DNA from: Procambarus clarkii | Taxonomy: Eukaryota; Arthropoda; Malacostraca; Decapoda; Cambaridae | Length of the DNA stretch: 64,000 bases | Direction of reading: 5' to 3' | NCBI RefSeq assembly: GCF_040958095.1 | Contig: NC_091185.1 | Location: 19,727,218 to 19,791,217 of the forward strand | In this document: one piece after another, positions 42,059 to 54,241 of the stretch | Layout: every line of letters starts with the position of its first letter | Numbering within the stretch: position 1 is the first letter of the stretch | Program-made: the position numbers and the translations under genes | Notes under the pieces: generated by a model | Told to the model about the DNA's origin: nothing | The model's database searches: none | What the model saw: only the letters and a program-made list of their open reading frames with translations

Positions 42059-42830
42059 TTAAAAGTTTCTCAAAGGCTCTCCTGCACCATTCTCAATGCA
42101 AATCATTCCCACACCTATGGGAAGAGATAGGCGAACGTTGCCTAGATGATTTGTGTTTGCTGGGTAAGCTCTATCAAGAGGATACTCTTTGGGAAAACTG
42201 GTAACAAGATATGCCTTAAATTTTGTAGGGTGATTGATGATGTCTTCTCTGGTGAAAACAATATTAGCAATCTTACCTTCAACCAGTTGAGTGATGATAT
42301 ATTCTCGCTTACGAGCCACAAAGATGTAAGGGGATGTTACTCTAGGTCGGACTAAATAGAGTACTGTTTTGGAGAATTCATTAGAAAGTCGTTCAAACCA
42401 TATCAGTTTTTCATGGGTGGGTGTTTCAGCTGGGAATGCCAAGTGTACATAGTCAGCGTGAGAAGCAAGAGGAGGCTTGGGTGGGCGTTTCCCTTGCTAT
42501 GTGGGCCCACCACCGCCCACCTCCACATTGTTCACACGGGTTCCGGTGCTCCTGTCATCATTGCCAATGATATCTTCCCCCATCAGCAGAGTCTGCACGT
42601 TTAGAATTTCTTATCGCTTTCCATGATTGTTGCAGCAGACACACATTGTCGCTATCCAAATTATCATTTAATTCCATTTCATCATTTGATATCAACCCAC
42701 TTCGGGCATCAACATATTTCTCGCCGACGGGCTCAGGTTCCATTGCTTTGAGATCACTTGGATAATCAAGTACAACAGAAGGTAGGTTGGCATGTCTGGT
42801 TGCCATGACAACGGGCCACGAGGCGCAGGG
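42059..42830 (-). pseudogene. LINE ORF1-like fragment
   Basis: The minus frame begins near 42810 with MATRHANLPSVVLDYPSDLK, loses frame near 42570, and resumes as 42442-42059 (127 codons) with FTREDIINHPTKFKAYLVTS and YPANTNHLGNVRLSLPIGVG. The layout suggests an ORF1 with an RNA-binding fold. Truncated before any zinc knuckle. Confidence 0.45.
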
Positions 42831-42999
42831 TAGGATAGGGTAGATACCCAGGGCTCCACCAGTCGCCCAGCACACTGTTACCCACCTCATGTAAACACAC
42901 CAGTCGCGCGAACAAACCATAACGCTGGGGAAGGAGGGCCCAAGGACTATTTTACACCCGAGGGGAATCTGGGCCAGGTACACAACCCTCAGGGCCCCC

Positions 43000-43320
43000 C
43001 ACTGTTCCTCTCAGTAGATTTCAGATACTGCCACACAAGTAATGTCTGCATGAATTTATGATGAAAACCCCTTAACCACTTGGCTTACCACAATCAAAAA
43101 TAAAATATATACAAGTGAATTTACATTACTGACAAAATGTGAATGTGACACTTTATACAATGTGCTCTGAATGTCAACCGTCACCCGTTCATAAGAACGT
43201 CAAGGTAAGGATGAACAAGAACACAAGCAAGTTGAGAGAGCACCAAGAGGCTTCTGCTTGAACACGGCCCTGCTCAGGGCTTATATATCGGCAGTGACGT
43301 CATACTGGCGCGTAGCTAAG
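43000..43320. other. No gene seen; LTR-like or 5' flank
   Basis: Sequence with short direct words; a GGGCTTATATATCGG at about 43277 could be a TATA-type promoter for the LINE downstream. Not established. Confidence 0.3.
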
Positions 43321-43530
43321 TCGTAGACATGGAGCCGGCAGGGTAAGTGGTAGTTTGCTGGTGGTAAATTGGAGCCGGTGAGCTGCAGGCGGGGGAGTTG
43401 CGTGGTGACCACCGGCCAGATTGGACGTTCCTGAGGTCTCTCTGCTCCTGGCTCGTGTTAACGTTGGGTGATTGCTGGTTTGCCCTGCTGGTGGTGGTTT
43501 GCCACTGACAGGGTGACGTTTGACTTAGCC

Positions 43531-44838
43531 ATGGGGACTTCTCGCCCTCCAGTGAAGAGGACATTGTCGGCTGGTCTGGCATTTACGGTGCCGGTGGACC
43601 ATTCATTGGTTGGTGTCGCCCTGGTGGACGTGCTACATGTGCAGCAGTCGGACCTGGTGGGTATCCAGCTGCTTCAGGGCAACCGTGCTGTGGTCAAGTT
43701 CCACTTTCAGGTGTTTCTTGAGCTATGTGAGGGGCGTGTTTACCCTCTCCCTGATACTACTGGTTCTGTTAAGGTGGTGAATCTTAGTGTCAACTTGACG
43801 TCTGTGGCGGTGCATGGTGCCCCCTTCGATTTTCAGGACGACTTTTTAACCTCCTGTTTTGAACGATTTGGGACAGTGTTAAGTATTCATTGGAACAAGG
43901 TCGTTGCCGGGCACTGTGTTGGTATGCTTGACGGCTCCCGCACCCTGACGATGTTGCTGAAGTGTAGTGTCCCGTCGTCGATGTCCGTGTTGGGTTACAC
44001 GCTCCGCTGCCAGTACCGGGGTCAACCGCGCACATGCTATCGGTGTGGTCACGAGGGTCATCTGGCTGCAGCCTGCGACGTGGGAGCGACTGGTAGGGTG
44101 CGTGTTTTTCGTGCGGAGGATTTTCCGCCCCTGTTGCGTTCGGACGGTTCCGAGGACGGAGTGGATGCTGTGCCTGAGGCGCCCGATTGCCTGTCTGCTG
44201 CTCCGCCTGTTGGGGCGAGTTCTACGGCCTGTGCGACACGTCTGGTGACTGCTGTGGCCCCTGGGGTTGTAGAGCCTGTGTGTGTGGGTGTTGGGCCGTC
44301 GCCTGTGCTGCGAGTAGTGCAGGATGTCCTGGTGGAGGTTCATGTCCCACCCCCGCCTGTGGATGTGATACCGGATCCCGGGGACTCGGGTTCTGCTGTT
44401 TTGGAACGAAGGCTTCGGCAGGGGGCGGTGCCTGCCGTGCCTGTGTGTGTTGACAACTGTAGTTCTGCTCTTTCCATTCCTTTGCAGAAGCGTGCACGTC
44501 GGTGTTCTGAGGCTGTTTCCGTGGATGATGTGGACAGTATGGGTGATGTGGCCTCTGTGGACTCTTCGGACAGTGTGGATGTGAAAATGGTAGCAGTGCC
44601 TGCTGAGCGTGGTGTGGTGCGGCCTGTCTCGAAGCGTTTGCGGCGGGCTCGGAGTGTGTCTCCCCTTCCTGGTGTGCCTTGGGAGGAGGTGGGGGAGTAT
44701 GGTGCTCTGGCGTCCCCCGCCGTGGATGATGGTGCTGTGCGAGGCTCCGAAGTTGCTGCCTGTGCCCCCCCCCCTCCTGCTGTTGGATCTCAGCAGTGGG
44801 GGGTTGCCCCTAATGATCGGGACCTCGTCGTGGCGTAG
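43531..44838 (+). CDS. LINE ORF1 (gag-like) protein, 435 residues, intact frame
   Basis: I chose the ATG at 43531 (MGTSRPPVKRT); the frame opens earlier only at non-ATG codons. Residues 1-165 form a nucleic-acid-binding region (VVKFHFQVFLELCEG, then VAVHGAPFDFQDDFL), followed at about 169-182 by a CCHC knuckle CYRCGHEGHLAAAC and a long Val/Ser/Pro-rich tail. Such proteins package LINE RNA. The fragment at 21225 is a decayed relative. No endonuclease or RT follows within 2 kb, so the element is incomplete. Whether the protein is made is unknown. Confidence 0.65.
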   Translation: MGTSRPPVKRTLSAGLAFTVPVDHSLVGVALVDVLHVQQSDLVGIQLLQGNRAVVKFHFQVFLELCEGRVYPLPDTTGSVKVVNLSVNLTSVAVHGAPFDFQDDFLTSCFERFGTVLSIHWNKVVAGHCVGMLDGSRTLTMLLKCSVPSSMSVLGYTLRCQYRGQPRTCYRCGHEGHLAAACDVGATGRVRVFRAEDFPPLLRSDGSEDGVDAVPEAPDCLSAAPPVGASSTACATRLVTAVAPGVVEPVCVGVGPSPVLRVVQDVLVEVHVPPPPVDVIPDPGDSGSAVLERRLRQGAVPAVPVCVDNCSSALSIPLQKRARRCSEAVSVDDVDSMGDVASVDSSDSVDVKMVAVPAERGVVRPVSKRLRRARSVSPLPGVPWEEVGEYGALASPAVDDGAVRGSEVAACAPPPPAVGSQQWGVAPNDRDLVVA

Positions 44839-45180
44839 CAGAAAGATGTGCACCGGGGGACCTCAGCTCATGTGCCGGTGGTGGGGTCGATGCCGCGCCT
44901 GCATCCCCTGCGGTTCCCCCTCCTTCGTTGCCCCGGTCTGGGAAAAGCCTAGTCCCGCCTGCTGGGTCCAGTGTTGGGCCCTTATCGGGATGCCCGTGTC
45001 CTTACGATCCCGTGGTGCTCATCCACTGTCTTGGTGTCGGGAGTGAAGGAATTGGTTTATAGGGAGCCGGATAAGATGTCTCAGCCGAGGGCGCCGCCTG
45101 GTGGCCGGGTGTCCCCTGACACGTTGGTGATTTGGGATGCGTACTGCTTGCGCTTTCCGATATACAAGTTTCCGTAGAAA
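44839..45180 (+). pseudogene. Post-ORF1 LINE remnant
   Basis: Frame-shifted pieces (VLGPYRDARVLTIPWCSS, then DTLVIWDAYCLRFPIYKFP) that look like an ORF1 tail or intergenic part. Weak. Confidence 0.35.
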
Positions 45181-46680
45181 TATTAGTTGGCGTTTTGCGT
45201 ACGCTGCTATGCCATGTGTGAACTCAGCTGCCACCGTGAACTCGTCATCCCGCCCTACAGTGCGGCGAGTCTCCCTCTAACGTTCACCTCTGTTTTCGTC
45301 GGCACTCCTCTCTCTAGGGCCCGACACATCTAACACTTTTGACTTTCTTCTCCTCAACGTCAATGCATCTTCCTACATCTGTCCTGGTGCAGTCATCGGG
45401 AAGGTAAACCCTTCATGCAAACTGCACCTATTCTCAAGAAGAAGAAGAGTTGCAGGTGCGTGTCTCTCATGGATGGTAGGGTGGTGGGAGGGGGAGAAGA
45501 GACTTTAATACGTTTTGGCACGTATTGTTGGTGATTCTTAATGTTGATGGATAATGTAGAGGCATACTGATATTGAAGATGTAAGGAACAGGCAGAATCT
45601 ACTGTTAATCAGGAAATAACCGTAATAATATACATATTATATTACCAAGAAGAGTAAGAATGTGATTATTTATTGATAAGTGTTTTTTAGTGCATTTTAT
45701 TATATTTTCAATTTGTACTCTCGTGGTGAAGGGACATGTCTTATAATTTCCCTTGTAGGGACTTTTCCATGTCATTTATGGCTTTAACTTTTCGGAGGAG
45801 TTTGTTTTACTTTGCCATTTGACGGTCATTGTCGACTTAGTTTTCTGAAAGCAAAGTGACTTGTGTTTGATGTTATTGTTAAGACATAAATAATATTGGT
45901 TATATGGTTATTATGAGTCACTTAAGACTTTAACTTTTGATTAGTCTATAGTGATTTAGTTGAGTAATGTCACTATTCACCCACTTTGTCCACAACTTAG
46001 ATGCAAGTCACATGTTGCTTAGTGTACCAATGGTGTCAAGTTGGGTATAATTAATAACATCTAGCGGCAGTGAATAATGCTTTAAGATAACTTGATTAAT
46101 TGATTTTGTGGTTTGGTACTTTTTTATATAAGCTGTGTCATATAGATTAAGTTCACTCCCAGTAAACTGGTGACTTTCCTTAGACTTTCACTCAATCCCT
46201 TAACTTTTAATGTGTGATTTACTTCAGGTCCGAAGTTACAACGATTGTATGGGGGAAAGTCTCCACCACTTGCCTTACTTGGGGTAATACAACTATTATT
46301 ACCCAATACTATTACTACTTTTGTTATTATTACTATTACTATTCTTACTATTACTCCTAGTGTGACTTAACAATATATATCCCACTCAAATAGTACGCAA
46401 AAGGTTTATCAATATCTCCATAAAAAATGTAAGTTTGTTTGGCACTGTTGTACTCCTGTTCAGGCCAGCCAGAATAGTAACTATTTAAGTAGTTACGTTT
46501 AAAGTTAGTTAATCTAATTTAATCAAATATCTTTTATCTTATCTCGTCCTTATTTATAGCCCGTCCTGACAACACGGAAAATAGGTAGAGCATTCAAGAT
46601 ATTTTCTCCACTGCGACAATCATCCCAGACTAGAGCACTGATCTCATACCTGTGTACACAAGTCTTCTGTAATATATAAT
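45181..46680. other. No gene seen; AT-rich with (ATT)n
   Basis: Apart from an ATT/ATTACT microsatellite at about 46270-46355 I see no repeat or splice-bounded frame. Confidence 0.6.
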
Positions 46681-47509
46681 TTTGCTTCACAGATTCTAGC
46701 GGTGGTGCTGCTGGGGATGACTAGTGGAGTGCTGTGGTGCTGCTGTGGATGACGAGAGAGATTTCAACAGAGGAAATATTGAGAATGTATGGAACTGGGT
46801 GACAGATCCACTTGCACACCAGAATCACAGATACAATTACACATGAAAAAGGAACTACAACTACGACAGGCAACTGCCCTGCAACAATCAGCACTGGTCA
46901 GAACAAACTCGATATATCCATGAATAATGGACCTGCCAAAAACGCCTCCCATTCAAATTACCCCAAATAAAGTAACCAAATTCATCTTTGCCAACATATA
47001 AGGACTAAAAGCAAGAACAAAAAACAAAGTACCGTTCATACATAGTCTCCTCATTGAGTGAAATACAGTATTTGGAGCTTTCATAGAAACCCCAGCAGGG
47101 GAATTCTTGGACAGTGAGATCTGGATATAAGGATGAGAGGGTAAATAGAATATACAAAAGTGGGTCTGTATATTAGGGAGGATCTTGTTTGCTCGGAACT
47201 CCTTAACTCTACAAATGAGGTGGTAGAGGTGCTGGGAAGTAAAAATAGAGAAAATAAACTTTGTTATTATCCTAATATACAAACCGCCAGGAGCAACGGC
47301 TGAGGAATTCGCAAAACAAATAAACAGCCTTGATAATTTGGTGAACCCGATACTTAACATTATCTTCCTAGGTGACTTCAACTTGCCTAATCTAAGATGG
47401 AGAATAGCAAACAATATTATACCAGGAAATCAATCTGGACATAACCATCCACAGATTAGAGATCTCCTTAGATTCTGTGACAAATTTTTACTCAACCAGG
47501 GAGTTGGCA

Positions 47510-47755
47510 GCCAGTCGGCCGAGCGGACAGCACGCTGGACTTGTGATCCTGTGGTCCTGGGTTCGATCCCAGGCGCCGGCGAGAAACAATGGGCAGAGTT
47601 TCTTTCACCCTATGCCTCTGTTACCTAGCAGTAAAATAGGTACCTGGGTGTTAGCTGTCACGGGCTGCTTCCTGGGGGTGGAAGCCTGGTCGAGGACCGG
47701 GCCACGGGGACACTAAAAAGCCCTGAAATCATATCAAGATAACCTCAAGATAACC
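47510..47755 (+). mobile_element. tRNA-derived SINE inside the LINE
   Basis: CAGTCGGCCGAGCGGACAGC head, B box GGTTCGATCCC, body with AAAATAGGTACCTGGGTG, and tail ATCATATCAAGATAACC. It interrupts the endonuclease frame after FLLNQ. Target duplication not clear. Confidence 0.92.
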
Positions 47756-47837
47756 AGCAGATATCAGAGCCAATTAGAAACGAAAATATTCTAGATCCGG
47801 TCTTCACAAACAATGAAGACATAATCACGAACATTAC

Positions 47838-48859
47838 TGTCGGAAAATCCGACACCATTTAATAATATTACATGCAATTGCAGATATTGTTGCTGCATTG
47901 TATACACAAGTTAACCCATAGAAAATGTAGCTTGTAGTGGAATTTTCCATCAATAAAAAACGGGATATCATTGCCACATACTATTATAAATTCACCAGCT
48001 ATTGTGTTGGGAATTATTCTTAAATACATTAGTTTTTGGACTTTACCATCATAAAACATCATATATGAATTAACTTAATTATCAGAATCAAAATAAAGTA
48101 AATGTGACCCTTCTATCAGTTACTGACATCTCTACAAAGTGAGGGAGGCGTCAGTAGGAGTGAGGAAGGAGTGGTCAGCCATTGTTGTTAAGACCAGAGG
48201 CGCAGGGAGCAAATTCGGCTCCTATCATTTCTCTTGGACGAAGTGTAATGGGGATCATATTAGTGCTCTACCATCATCAACACGCTGTCAACAATAATCA
48301 AGGGCAGTGTTCTACCGAAACCCGTTTATCTAATCATTTTTGGCCATTAATGTTAGGTAGATATTGGGTGAACCGGTTAGAATGCAAACTCGCCTCATAC
48401 AAAAGGTAATTAAGCCTTGGTCCTTATCTGATTCATTATACAGTGTTTTCTCTGATATACCTGTCATATATTAGGATTCTGGCTTTACAGCTAGCGCCCT
48501 TTGACAGGTCAAGAAGAGGAAGCAAGCTTGGTATATCAGTTTACTGGGTGATGGAAGCAGCCTCAAATGAGGATAATTTGGTATCTACATCCTAGTTATA
48601 CCTGGTGGACTAAAGCCTGCTGTATAATAAGATAAGGAACCTCTTCAATGTATACTAATATGTGTAGTTAATACTGTAGTTTGATTGGCTGCATATATAT
48701 AAATTCAATATAAACCCCCCTAATGTGTATGGATCGATTTGTGAGATTATTGCAGAAATACAGTCCACTTAACATCATACAAATTGCTATCGAAATATAT
48801 AAATTAACGTAAATATAAATTCATAAATTTAATATAAATCTCACAGGTCGGTTCCCACA
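47838..48859 (+). mobile_element. Solo LTR (1022 bp) inside the LINE
   Basis: Starts TGTCGGAAAATCCGACA and ends GGTTCCCACA. Flanked by ATTAC at 47833-47837 and 48860-48864. Removing it with one ATTAC restores the LINE frame TNITISDTTYSDH, which fixes both borders. No internal retroviral-type genes remain. The near-palindromic start recurs at 54242. Confidence 0.92.
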
Positions 48860-50429
48860 ATTACGATCTCAGATACCACATACTCAGATCACAAGCTCAT
48901 TGTTGTGCAAACTACCATCAATACTCAGAATAGACCTAATACAATGATTAAGCGAGAGGGGTTATTCAGCAAATTAAATTTTAATAATAAAAGGATAGAC
49001 TGGGAGACAATTAACTTAGAACTTACAAACATTCCATGGGAAACTGTTCTAAGTAATAAAAACCTTACAGAAGGAATAGAAAAACTGACTTCGGAAGTAT
49101 ATAAAGTCTGTCTGAAACATATTCCTTTGAGGAAAGCCAGAAACAGGTCCAACGTAGAAAGAGAATGCAGACGACACTATCAAAGAAGGTAAAAAATAAT
49201 GGAAATGCTTAAGCAGACACGACTTTCCCTACAAAGAAGGAATAATTTAAACAGGGAGATTGAAGAAATCGAACAGAAACTGAAACACTCATATTAGATT
49301 GAAGAAAGGCAACTAGAACATAAAGCAATTCAAGAAATAAAGAAAAACCCAAAATATTTCTTCACATATGCGAAATCAAAAGCAAAAACCACTACCAGTA
49401 TTGGAGCGATTCCTACGAGTGAAGGTTCATACAATGAGGATGCCAAAGAAATTAGTGAAATCGAAAAAAAGCAGTATGAGGACATGTTTAGTACTCCAAT
49501 AAATAACATGAGAGTGGAAGATCCGAACTACTTCTTTATGCATGATATCCAAACCCCTGGAAATATAACTGATATCAACATGAGCATGGTAGGTTTTGAA
49601 AGAGAAATCGAAAACATGCCCATGCACTCAGCTCCATGTCAAGAATCACGGAATTCAATATTTATAAAGAAATGCAAAGTGCCAGTAGCACAGGCACTCA
49701 GTATAATGTGGAGGAAGAGTTTGGACATGAGGGAGATACCAAATGCACTTAAATCAGCAGACATAGCCACTATACACAACGGATGGAGCAAAGCATTGAC
49801 AAAGAATAATAGACCAGTTGCACTAACGTCCCACATAATAAAAGTATTTGAGAGAGTGATCAGGAGTCAGGTCACCAGTTTCATGGAGACCAATGACCTT
49901 CACAACCCAGGCCAAAATGGATTTAGAGCTGGAAGATCGTGCATCTCACAGCTACTTGATCACTACGACGAAGTCACTGAGACATTAGAAGAAAAACAGA
50001 ATGCAAATGTGGTATACACGGACTTCACAAAGGCATTCGGTAAATGTGACCATGGAGTGATAGCACACAAAATGAGGTCAATAGGAATAACCGATAAAGT
50101 TGGTCGCTGGATACTCAGTTTTCTGTCGAACAGAACACAAAGAATAACAGTCAGCCATATAAAATCGAGTCCAAGCGCTGTTAAAAGCTCTGTACCTCAG
50201 GGTACAGTCCTTGCACCACTGCTTTTCCTTATTCTCATATCAGATATAGACAAAAATGCAAGTCACAGCTTCGTATCATCCTTTGCAGATGACACAAAAA
50301 TCAGCATGAAAATTACCTCTGCTGAAGACATTGAAAAACTACAAGCAGATATTAATAAAGTTTTCGACTGGGCAACAGAAAATAACATGATGTTTAACAG
50401 TGATAAATTCCAGGTACTCAGGTAGGGTA

Positions 50430-50528
50430 AAAATGAGTTGTACTCTGTACACCTGTCTTATGAAGCGGTGGTGCTGCTGCTGTTGCGGATAAATGGTGGA
50501 GAGTGATGGTGCACTTAAACATAATACA
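50430..50528 (+). mobile_element. 99-bp minisatellite monomer inserted with 5-bp duplication
   Basis: Flanked by GGGTA (50425-50429 and 50529-50533). Contains CTTATGAAGCGGTGGTGCTG, the signature of the tandem repeats at 51150-51910. It breaks the LINE frame after NSDKFQVLR. Confidence 0.7.
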
Positions 50529-51149
50529 GGGTAGAAAATACAGTCATATATGCCCATAGTAATAAAGCAGAACGTAAATGATTTGGGGAATAATGATGTC
50601 TGACGACCTAACGTTTAGGGAGCAGAACCAAACAAATTTTGAGTCAGTCAGAAAAATGATAGGATAGATTACGAGAACTTTTAAATCTAGGTATCCTGTC
50701 ACAATGGTTGTACTATACAAATCACATGTACTGTCCAGTCTTGAGACCTGCTCAGTACTCACTTCCCCTTTCAAGGCAGGAGAGATTGCTGAAATGGAGG
50801 GAATACAGAGAACATATACGGCATTCATAGACGCGATAAAGCACCGAAATTATTGGGATCATCTCAAAACTCTCCATATGTACCCAGTAGAAAGGAAACG
50901 AGAGAGATATTAAATAATGTACACGTGCAAAATACTGGAGGGCCAGGCCCCAAATCTACAAAGTAAAATAACAACATACTGGAGTGAACGAAATGGAAGA
51001 AAATGCAGAAAAGAACCAGTGAAGAGCAGAGGTGCCATAGGCACAATTAGAGAACATTGTATAAACATCATAGTTGTTCAACGGTTGTTCAACATCCTCC
51101 CTGCGAGAATAAGAAATATTGCCAGAACAACCGTGGACATGAGCAGGAC

Positions 51150-51910
51150 TAGTGGAGTGTAGTGGTGCACTCTACACCGGGTCTTATGAAGCGGTGGTAC
51201 TGCTGACGATGACTGCTGGAGTGTGGAGGTGCACCAGGAACTCTGTTCACCAGTCTTATGAAGCGGTGGAGTTGCTTCGGAAGACTGCTAAAGTGAGGTG
51301 GAGCACCAGGACCACTATACACCTGGTCTTATGAAGCGTTGGTGCTGCTGTACTTACCTAGTTGTCTAGTTGTACTTACCTGGTTGTGCTTGCGGGGGTT
51401 GAACTCTGCCTCTTTGGTCCCGCCTCTCAACAGTTAATCAAATGGTGTACAAGTTCCTGAGCCTATTGGGCTCTATCATATCTACACTTGAAACTGTGTA
51501 TGAAGTCTGCCTCCACCACATCACTTCCTAATGCATTCCATCGTTCAACTACTCTGACACTAAAACAATTCTTTCTAATGCCTCAATAGCTCATTTGACC
51601 GGTAGACTGCTGGAGTGTGGTGGTGCACCTGGAACACTGTACACATGGTCTTATGAAGCGGTGGTGCTGCTGGTGATGACTGCTGGAGTGTGGTGGTGCA
51701 CCTGGAACACTGTACACATTGTCTTATGAAGCGGTGGTGCTGCTGGTGATGACTGCTGGAGTGTGGTGGTCCACCTGGAACACTGTACACATTGTCTTAT
51801 GAAGCGGTGGTGCTTCTGGTGATGACTGCTGGAGTGTGGTGGTGCACCTGGAACACTGTACACATTGTCTTATGAAGCGGTGGTGCTGCTGTGGATGACT
51901 GCTGGAGTGT
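51150..51910 (+). repeat. 73-bp minisatellite, interrupted
   Basis: GTCTTATGAAGCGGTGGTGC units begin at 51648, 51721, 51794 and 51867 (73-bp spacing); more diverged units lie at 51150-51355. A decapod dispersed repeat separates the two blocks. A related stretch is at 46690-46760. Confidence 0.92.
51355..51595 (+). repeat. Decapod dispersed repeat
   Basis: ACTTACCTAGTTGTCTAG, CTTGCGGGGGTTGAACTCTG and CCTCCACCACATCACTTCC in this order are familiar from decapod genomes (from memory). No coding call. Confidence 0.75.
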
Positions 51911-53043
51911 GGTTGTAGTTGTTAATCCGGTACTTTGTGAGTGGTGTTATCAATGATATAATGAATAAAAAAGTAATATGTTTTATATTTTATTACTTAA
52001 TATATATACCTTCTTTTACAATATTATTTACATGCTGTCAAGAAGCAGCAGTCAAGAGTTACCCTAATTCAGGTGTTCCACACAGTACGCCAACTGAAAC
52101 ATAATAACTCTTTCTCAGACAGATTTTACCTGATTTTGTATTGAAATTAGTGCTTCACTGAACGCCTATTTATTCATTCTTAGCTCATAGGAGCATGACA
52201 GCAGGAATAGAAATTTCTAATTCATCTTCAGGCTTTACAGACCATAAGCTTATCAATGAATCAAGAACCTTCCTTGTGGTATAGTGACCAGACATTTCTT
52301 TATTACACATACATTATGTCCTATGTACTTAGAAATGTGCTTGTCCTATCGCAGACAACCATTCTAAACTCATTTATAATTATACATATTATATGTTATA
52401 TTATTCAGAAACAATAAAGGGTGCTGCTGTAATATACAGTGACTTGGTCCCTATACTAGGTGTCCAAGAGACATGGTCCCTCTATTGGGTCCGTAGCAGT
52501 TCAAGAGACATAACTTGGTCCCTGAGTTGAGTGTCCAAGGCCTCCAGGCTCTCGAACCAATGACCTGATATGAAAGTATGACATGATGTTCGATTTAAGA
52601 AATGCACAAATGCTTATTATGAAAATAGGAAAATCTCTTGTTTCATGAGCTTAGAAAGAATATAGTTATTTGTTCATTATTAGGCAGCAGAGTATAATAT
52701 ATATATTCTATATTATATTATAAATTAAGAGTATAATATAATATTCGAACAGACTATGTTGTTTACCTCTAATGTACTTGGCCTTGTATTAGGGATATAA
52801 AAATAGTGTAAAATGGTGTGTTCGTATGTGATAGACGGAATACATTTTACAAATATAATGTCACCAGCACCATCATACTTTAGTAGCACTAATAATTTTT
52901 TTAATCATATGTATTTGTTATGATACATTTGTAACAAGGTGATGTGCGACGAGCTGGTTACACACATCTCTTTATACTGTACACAGTTAATGTCTCCATA
53001 ACAAAATATTAATGAGAGATCACTTGACACGATGAAAGCAATG
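51911..53043. other. AT-rich, no gene seen
   Basis: Includes a near-repeat around 52440-52540 (TTGGTCCCT...GTCCAAG) and TATAATATA runs. On the minus strand this is the 3' side of the UGT exon. Confidence 0.6.
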
Positions 53044-53323
53044 TTATTCCTTCTTCTTGGAGTTGTTATTACCAAAGGCTTTAGTAGTCATGACCTTGAG
53101 GATTCGCCGTAGGATGAAGATGAGGAGGAAGAGAGCCAGGTGGAGGAGGAGTAGGACGTCGAGCATGAAGAACTCCACCCAGGAGAGTCGTGCCGCCGGG
53201 GACCTGAGCTGGGGCGCCCCACGGTGACGGATGACGTACTCCGTCCAGAACACTGCCCGCTCCCTGGGCGACATCAGCTGGTCCCGCATCCCCGCTGACA
53301 TCCTCACCACGTTTTCTTTATAC
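53044..53323 (-). CDS. UDP-glucuronosyltransferase, terminal exon
   Basis: The minus frame reads YKENVVRMSAGMRDQL, MSPRERAVFWTEYVIRH and GAPQLRSPAARLSWVEF, then a hydrophobic helix LDVLLLLHLALFLLIFILRR and a basic tail KKKE, ending at TAA. This is the C-terminal part of animal UGTs: the end of the sugar-donor domain, the ER membrane anchor and a cytosolic di-lysine-type tail. UGTs attach glucuronic acid or glucose to small lipophilic molecules in the ER lumen. The exon probably starts at 53323 after GGTGGTCAG, which has a modest pyrimidine tract. The DQPMSP-like motif here is DQLMSP. Upstream exons with the UGT signature were not found up to 64000, so the intron is very long or the copy is isolated. 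The frame is intact. Confidence 0.85.
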
Positions 53324-54119
53324 CTGACCACCAGGGGCACAACATGGAAAATTTACTATTACTCTCAAAATTTGTTGTAATTGTGTATTATAGTGGAGGA
53401 AGAGTGCCTACATAAGCTTGGGATAACAGCTTTATGTTCGGACTAAAACATGCAACTGTGTAGTTCTGCTTTTCGTGACATTCCTGATATTTGTTTGAGA
53501 TATTTGTTAATGTTCTGAGAAGCATTCTTGAGGCATAATATTATACAGTATTAATTTATAGACTAATGTATCTTGTCCCTAAATGCTTTCAACATTCATC
53601 ATTTTGTTAATAAAACTACATTTGCAATCAAATTTTGCCTATAATCATTAGGTTTTAAACAAAAAGTGGATTTGGGATTTTTTTATGGTAACATGTTGGG
53701 TGTTGCCTCAAGGAAAGTGTCAGAAATAAGTGGGGGGGGGGGGAGAAATTCACATGACTTCATCAAAATGGCGAGCGACAGCTCTCGGGCTCAAGGAAGA
53801 GCCAGGCTCTAACTGCTATTGTACATGAATGTGGTCAACCGTGTTAACTGAGGTCGAATTACGGGTAATTGGTGTTGTTGAATCTAGTGTTTATTTCAAA
53901 TTCAAACTTGCAATGATAAATGAATTGCAAAAGTTGTCCCTGAATTGCCTCTCAATGTATTCAGCCAAAGTTCAGGGTTTCAAACATTAACGGGCTGGTC
54001 TTATGTACGGAGTGTGATACAACCACATGAAGAGAGAAGCCATGTGGTCTGTGTCTTGGTGTTAAATTATCTGTTGATCATTTGCTATATATTAATGAAA
54101 GTTATATTGGATTAGTCCA
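53324..54119. other. No gene seen
   Basis: Unique-looking, AT-rich sequence with a poly-G run near 53735. Possibly intron of the UGT gene. Confidence 0.5.
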
Positions 54120-54241
54120 ATAATATAGAACCCAGGCATCGTAGTAAAGGTTAACATGTGCCAAGGCAACATAGTGCTGGTTAACAAGTGCCAAGGCAAC
54201 ATAGTGCCGGTTAACAAGTGCCAAGGCAACATAGTGCCGGT
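54120..54241. repeat. 30-bp minisatellite
   Basis: Units of GTGCCAAGGCAACATAGTGC-type sequence, with GGTTAACA at the junctions, occur about 3.5 times. Confidence 0.9.

Larger units (their letters stand above)
46950..51145 (+). pseudogene. Long APE-type LINE ORF2, split by three insertions
   Basis: Endonuclease: FLGDFNLPNLRWRIANN (47370) and, across a solo LTR, TNITISDTTYSDHKLIV. Linker 48905-49470. RT: RPVALTSHIIKVFERVIRSQ (49810), VVYTDFTKAFGKCDHG (motif A, 50010), SVPQGTVLAPLLF (motif B, 50190) and SSFADDTKI (motif C, 50277), with catalytic Asp residues kept. C-terminus to 51145 (KAGEIAEMEGIQRTYTAFID, then LFNILPARIRNI). 49484-50425 is open for 313 codons. Interrupted by a SINE (47510), a solo LTR (47838) and a 99-bp monomer (50430), plus a stop at 49190 and frameshifts. 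Clade CR1-like; not determined precisely. Confidence 0.85.

Noticed and set aside
43879-44853. 324-codon minus-strand frame opposite the LINE ORF1
   Set aside because: Shadow of the GC-rich ORF1, which has a clear zinc knuckle on the plus strand.
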